Positions 40,198 to 43,917 of a stretch of DNA of 43,917 nucleotides are shown piece by piece. The notes under the pieces were generated by a model. That model saw only the letters and a program-made list of their open reading frames with translations, did not search any database and was not told the origin of the DNA. Each line of letters opens with the position of its first letter. Positions within the stretch are counted from its first letter, which is position 1. A program made the translations under genes and the position numbers. The stretch covers positions 1 to 43,917 of the forward strand of contig JBCBXA010000018.1 in the NCBI GenBank assembly GCA_039816825.1, given 5' to 3'. The DNA is from JBCBXA01 sp039816825. Its GTDB lineage: Bacteria > Pseudomonadota > Alphaproteobacteria > Rhizobiales > Rhizobiaceae.

Positions 40198-41601
40198 CTA
40201 CATGTGCAGCGGCTTGGCGAAGGTGGCGAGGGCTGCCTCTTTCACGGCTTCGCTCATGGTTGGGTGGGCGTGGCATGTGCGGGCAAGGTCTTCGCTTGAA
40301 CCGCCAAATTCCATCAGGACTGCTGCTTCGTGGATCAGGTCTCCCGCGCCGTGGCCGACAATGTGGACGCCGAGCACGCGATCGGTCTCCTTGTCCGCCA
40401 GCACCTTCACAAACCCGTCGGTTGCCAGCATGGCGCGGGCACGACCGTTGGCGGTGAAGGGAAACTTTCCGGATGTGTAGGCGATACCGGCATCCTTCAG
40501 CTGTTCTTCGGTCTTGCCGACCGAGGCAACTTCCGGCGCAGTGTAGACCACGCCTGGGATGACATCGTAGTTCACGTGGGGCTTCTGGCCGGCCAGCATC
40601 TCGGCTAGGGCCACGCCCTCATCTTCGGCCTTATGAGCCAGCATCGGGCCACGCACGACGTCACCGATGGCGTAGATGCCGTCGACATTGGTTTTGAAGT
40701 GATCGTCGATCACCACCATGCCGCGCTCTGTGGCAACACCCGCCGCTTCGAGGCCAAGGTCGTCCGTATAGGGCCGACGGCCGGTGGCGATCAGCACCAC
40801 GTCTGCGTCGATGGTTTGGGCGTCACCACCTTTTGCGGGTTCAAAGGTCACCGAAGCGCCAGACTTGCCTTTCTCAACGCCGGTGACCTTAGCGCCCAGC
40901 TCAAACTTGATGCCTTGTTTCTCAAGGATGCGTTTGAACTGGCGGGAGGTGTCTCCGTCCATTCCGCCGAGGATCGTGTCGAGATATTCGACGACTGTCA
41001 CCTCGGCACCGAGACGATGCCAGACCGACCCAAGCTCCAGCCCGATGACACCACCCCCGACAATGATCAGCTTGCCGGGCACCTTGTCGAGTTCCAGCGC
41101 GCCAGTGGATGAGACGACGGTTTTCTCATCCATCTCAACCTGAAGGCCGGGAATGCCCGCGACGTCTGACCCGGTGGCGATGCAAATGTTCTTGCCTTCA
41201 ATGGTCTGCTTGGAGCCGTCCTCGGCCTCAACCTCCACCTTGCCAGCGGAGACGATCCGGCCATGGCCATGGATTCCGTCGATCTTGTTCTTCTTGAACA
41301 GAAACTCAACGCCATCGACATTGGCTTTCACCGTGTCGTCCTTGTGCTTCATCATGGCCGCGAAATCGAGCTTCGGCTTGCCCACATCGACGCCTAGGGT
41401 CGCCATGGAGTGCTCGGCCTCGTGGAACACTTCCGATGCGTGCAGCAGGGCCTTGGACGGGATGCAGCCGATGTTCAGGCAGGTGCCGCCATAGGTCTTG
41501 CGCTTCTCGACCACGGCCACCTTGAGCCCAAGCTGAGCCGCCTTGATGGCGCAAACATAACCGCCGGGGCCGGAGCCGATGACGATAAGATCGTAGGACA
41601 T
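40198..41601 (-). CDS. lpdA: Dihydrolipoyl dehydrogenase (E3)
   Basis: The FAD-dependent E3 component that reoxidises the lipoyl groups of 2-oxoglutarate dehydrogenase. The 467-residue product has the FAD-binding IGSGPGGYVCAIKAAQLG, the redox-active disulfide motif GGTCLNIGCIPSKALL, the NAD-binding GGGVIGLELGSVW, and the C-terminal His-Glu dyad in HAHPTMSEA. AGGAGA stands before the ATG. It is the third enzyme gene after odhA and odhB, separated from odhB by a secreted-protein gene. Confidence 0.97.
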   Translation of the reverse strand: MSYDLIVIGSGPGGYVCAIKAAQLGLKVAVVEKRKTYGGTCLNIGCIPSKALLHASEVFHEAEHSMATLGVDVGKPKLDFAAMMKHKDDTVKANVDGVEFLFKKNKIDGIHGHGRIVSAGKVEVEAEDGSKQTIEGKNICIATGSDVAGIPGLQVEMDEKTVVSSTGALELDKVPGKLIIVGGGVIGLELGSVWHRLGAEVTVVEYLDTILGGMDGDTSRQFKRILEKQGIKFELGAKVTGVEKGKSGASVTFEPAKGGDAQTIDADVVLIATGRRPYTDDLGLEAAGVATERGMVVIDDHFKTNVDGIYAIGDVVRGPMLAHKAEDEGVALAEMLAGQKPHVNYDVIPGVVYTAPEVASVGKTEEQLKDAGIAYTSGKFPFTANGRARAMLATDGFVKVLADKETDRVLGVHIVGHGAGDLIHEAAVLMEFGGSSEDLARTCHAHPTMSEAVKEAALATFAKPLHM

Positions 41602-41612
41602 TTCAATGTCTC

Positions 41613-42125
41613 CTAGTCGGTGCGGCAGCGCGCAAATTGGAATGCTTCCCATGGGAAGCTATCGACCGTTTCACGGAGTGCCGAGTAATGGAGTGTGCGG
41701 GAGAGGTCTGGCAGCACTATCTGTTCAGCCGCCGGACGGTTTCCTTCGTCGATAAGATCGAGCTCGCCCTCGCTTGAGATCGTGTAGACCACGCCCTCCC
41801 AAAGAGTGCAGGCCTGCACGTCATCTGATCCACAGTCTTGAGGAGTCAGAAAACCGTTTGGCCGGGACACGCCCATGTTCCAGATGATCCCACCATTCAG
41901 CGTGGGGCCGTCTTTGATGCGCAATTCAAAGGCATGGCTTTCGGTGATCCCTCCCGAGGGTGGGACAAAAGCGAGTTCAGCGACGCCATCGACGTCTTCA
42001 TAGACAGCTTTTTCCTGAGTGCAGTTGTCGGCACTCGCGTGCACGTTTGGCAAAGACGCGCAGAGCATGGTGGTGGCGCATAACGCCACCGGCCAGATGT
42101 CAGCTCTGAGCTGAATGCCAAACAT
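41613..42125 (-). CDS. Secreted protein of unknown function
   Basis: A 170-residue protein with a signal-peptide-like start (hydrophobic segment about residues 11-28, ending near PNVHASADN) and six cysteines, the four after it likely in disulfides in the periplasm. No recognised domain. The gene lies between odhB (2 bases away, ahead of it) and lpdA, thus in the middle of the 2-oxoglutarate dehydrogenase operon, although it has no obvious link to the enzyme. It is probably cotranscribed. Confidence 0.7.
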   Translation of the reverse strand: MFGIQLRADIWPVALCATTMLCASLPNVHASADNCTQEKAVYEDVDGVAELAFVPPSGGITESHAFELRIKDGPTLNGGIIWNMGVSRPNGFLTPQDCGSDDVQACTLWEGVVYTISSEGELDLIDEGNRPAAEQIVLPDLSRTLHYSALRETVDSFPWEAFQFARCRTD

Positions 42126-42127
42126 CG

Positions 42128-43663
42128 CTACAGATCCAGCACCAGGCGCTTGACGTCTTCAAGGCTCTCTTTGACCCGTACGAGGAAGGTCACGGCTTCT
42201 TTGCCGTCGACGATTCGGTGATCGTAGCTGAGGGCCAGATACATCATCGGACGGATGACGATCTCGCCGCCCACGACGACTGGGCGTTCCTGGATCTTGT
42301 GCATACCGAGAATGCCGGACTGCGGCGCGTTGAGGATCGGGCTCGACATGAGCGAGCCGTAGACACCGCCATTGGAGATGGTGAAGGTGCCGCCTTGCAT
42401 GTCCGCCATGGACAGTTCGCCATCCCGTGCCGCGCGGCCCAGGCGTCCGATTTCCTGTTCGATCTGGGCGATGGACATTTCGTCCGCGTCGCGTACCACT
42501 GGTACGACAAGACCCTTGTCTGTCCCAACCGCTACGCCGATGTGGCAGAAATTCTTGTAGATGATGTCCGTGCCATCAATCTCGGCATTCACAGCCGGGA
42601 TTTCCTTGAGTGCGTGGGTGACCGCTTTGGTGAAGAAGCCCATGAAGCCCAGCTTCACGCCGTGCTTCTTCTCGAAGAGCTCTTTGTAATCCTTGCGCAG
42701 ACCCATGACGCCAGACATGTCGACTTCGTTGTAAGTCGTCAGCATCGCGGCAGTGTTCTGAGCGTCTTTCAGGCGGCGCGCGATGGTTTGGCGCAGGCGG
42801 GTCATTTTCACCCGCTCTTCACGCGGAGCATCGGCTTCCGATGAAGCTGCGCGTGGCGCGCTCGCGGCTGGTGCAGGGGCCGTCGTGGTGCCCTTCGCGA
42901 TGGCGTCAAGCACGTCGCCCTTGAGCACCTGGCCGCGCTTGCCGGAGCCGGACACGGCTGCAGAATCGACGCTGTTCTCGGCCATCAGCTTCCCGGCTGC
43001 CGGGGAAGGCGGCATGGAGGAGCCGGACGAGGCCGCGGGTGCTGGGGATGATGAAGCGGCTGCAGCTGCAGCAGGTGCACTGTCGCCAGCGGCTGCGCCT
43101 TCCTCAATCCGCATGAGCAGCGTGCCTGGGGTGACGGTGTCTCCCTGGCTGACGGCAATCTCGCGCACCACACCGGTTGCCTGGCTTGGCACTTCCAGCG
43201 CTGCCTTGTCGGTTTCGAGTTCAAGGAGGGGATCATCTGTTTTGACCGCTTGGCCAACCGAGACGAAGATCTCGCCAATATCGGCTTCCGTGACGCTTTC
43301 GCCGGAAGATGGGGCCAGCACGTCGATCAGGTTGCCGCCGGTCGCGTCAGGTTTGCCCTGTTGAATGCCGCCCGATGCTTCCTGCGATGGTGCGGCAGGC
43401 GCTTCGCCCTTCACGTCGGTCACCGCGCCCTCGGCAATCAGCCCGAGAAGCGCGTCTGGGCCGATGGTGTCGCCTTCATTGGCGGCGATGCTTTCGAGCG
43501 TGCCGGAGGTGGGTGCCGGCACTTCCACCGACACTTTGTCGGTTTCGAGTTCGAGCAGAATTTCATCCTGCGCCACGGCGTCGCCGGGCTTCTTGTTCCA
43601 AGTGCCGACGGTGGCTTCGGCAACGCTTTCACCAAGGGTGGGAACGCGGATTTCAGTGGCCAT
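42128..43663 (-). CDS. odhB: Dihydrolipoyl succinyltransferase (E2) with two lipoyl domains
   Basis: The E2 subunit of 2-oxoglutarate dehydrogenase transfers succinyl groups to CoA. The 511-residue product has two lipoyl domains instead of the usual one: Lys43 in ELETDKVSVEV and Lys153 in ELETDKAALEV, joined by an Ala/Pro-rich linker. A peripheral-subunit-binding domain (about residues 225-265, ending KGDVLDAIAKG) and the catalytic domain follow, the latter with YNEVDMSGVM and the active-site LSYDHRIVDG. AAAGGA precedes the ATG. The first 80 residues look typical of SucB; the second lipoyl domain resembles a pyruvate-dehydrogenase type. Confidence 0.96.
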   Translation of the reverse strand: MATEIRVPTLGESVAEATVGTWNKKPGDAVAQDEILLELETDKVSVEVPAPTSGTLESIAANEGDTIGPDALLGLIAEGAVTDVKGEAPAAPSQEASGGIQQGKPDATGGNLIDVLAPSSGESVTEADIGEIFVSVGQAVKTDDPLLELETDKAALEVPSQATGVVREIAVSQGDTVTPGTLLMRIEEGAAAGDSAPAAAAAASSSPAPAASSGSSMPPSPAAGKLMAENSVDSAAVSGSGKRGQVLKGDVLDAIAKGTTTAPAPAASAPRAASSEADAPREERVKMTRLRQTIARRLKDAQNTAAMLTTYNEVDMSGVMGLRKDYKELFEKKHGVKLGFMGFFTKAVTHALKEIPAVNAEIDGTDIIYKNFCHIGVAVGTDKGLVVPVVRDADEMSIAQIEQEIGRLGRAARDGELSMADMQGGTFTISNGGVYGSLMSSPILNAPQSGILGMHKIQERPVVVGGEIVIRPMMYLALSYDHRIVDGKEAVTFLVRVKESLEDVKRLVLDL

Positions 43664-43713
43664 GGTCTTGTCCTTTATGCCCTGTTGGCAATGCCGTTTG
43701 GCAGATCTGTTGG

Positions 43714-43917
43714 TTAGTTCAGCGCTTCGTCGAGGAAGGCATCCATCTGCGCTTTGTGGGCGCTCATGAGACCTGTTGCGGTGGAGGCTGCGGCGGCCCG
43801 ACCTGCATAGCGCGGGCGGTCATGCTCGGCGCCGATGTGTGCCAGAACCCATTCAAGGTAGGGTTCGATGAAGCTCCAAGACCCCATGTTCTTTGGCTCT
43901 TCCTGGCACCAGACAAT
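43714..43917 (-). CDS. odhA: 2-Oxoglutarate dehydrogenase E1, C-terminal end
   Basis: The last 67 codons of the thiamine-dependent E1 subunit; the gene continues beyond the window. The tail reads VWCQEEPKNMG then PYLEWVLAHIGAEHDRPRYA and ends LDEALN, the conserved C-terminus of OdhA/SucA. About 50 bases separate it from odhB, in which I see only the odhB ribosome-binding site. Confidence 0.93.
   Translation of the reverse strand: MVWCQEEPKNMGSWSFIEPYLEWVLAHIGAEHDRPRYAGRAAAASTATGLMSAHKAQMDAFLDEALN

Noticed and set aside
1..43917. tRNA genes, CRISPR arrays, prophage or complete insertion sequences
   Set aside because: None was recognised by reading; a tRNA scan or CRISPR search could not be run here.

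Overview
The window is a gene-dense stretch of an alphaproteobacterial chromosome of roughly 60% GC. The support for this is a split Fo-only ATP synthase operon with paired b' and b subunits, an alphaproteobacterial-type LexA box (GAAC-N7-GAAC), a BacA/SbmA-like transporter, and a two-subunit glycyl-tRNA synthetase. The gene set resembles marine or terrestrial Rhizobiales/Parvibaculales-like bacteria, but genus-level placement is inference. No rRNA, tRNA, CRISPR array, prophage or complete insertion sequence was seen.

Layout. (1) 1-9.5 kb: purine (GMP) synthesis genes guaB and guaA flank a block with a MAPEG protein, the rRNA methyltransferase rsmB, a LysE exporter, tspO and an MTA/SAH nucleosidase-like protein. 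A tandem pair of diverged, unrecognised paralogues on the opposite strand sits just before guaA. A TetR regulator is divergent from guaB. (2) 9.6-14.8 kb: a methyltransferase, an EamA exporter, an alpha/beta-hydrolase-OsmC fusion, a BacA/SbmA-like transporter and an NnrU-like protein. (3) 14.8-21.1 kb: a YfgM-like protein with the ribosome-assembly GTPase der, a SleB-type cell-wall hydrolase, then the ATP synthase Fo operon atpI-atpB-atpE-atpF'-atpF ending in a clear intrinsic terminator. (4) 21.1-27.8 kb, minus strand: rnhB, a 269-bp inverted-repeat element, a PA0069-type radical SAM gene preceded by a LexA box, moaB, ispE, a TPR protein and a polyprenyl diphosphate synthase. (5) 28.0-35.3 kb, plus strand: a DUF2007 protein, a TrmN6-like methyltransferase, an S49 peptidase, a small membrane protein, an MFS transporter, glyQ-glyS and a YtoQ-like protein. 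(6) 35.5-38.7 kb: a small membrane protein, xerC, a TraB/GumN protein and a lipoprotein. (7) 38.7-43.9 kb, minus strand: the end of odhA, odhB, a secreted unknown, lpdA, a DUF2867-like protein and a Gfo/Idh/MocA oxidoreductase.

How the genes work together. guaB and guaA convert IMP to XMP and XMP to GMP. The polyprenyl synthase and IspE belong to isoprenoid and quinone synthesis, supporting respiration alongside the ATP synthase Fo sector. OdhA, OdhB and LpdA form the 2-oxoglutarate dehydrogenase complex.

The features most worth a second look are: the TA-flanked 36-bp inverted-repeat element, with a second partial copy at the window's left edge and a related short palindrome at 38.7 kb, all lying on TAG stop codons of neighbouring genes; the tandem paralogue pair at 6.0-7.6 kb; a 7-bp GC hairpin that presents the guaA Shine-Dalgarno sequence in its loop; the LexA box before the radical SAM gene; and a sharply GC-poor segment inside glyS.
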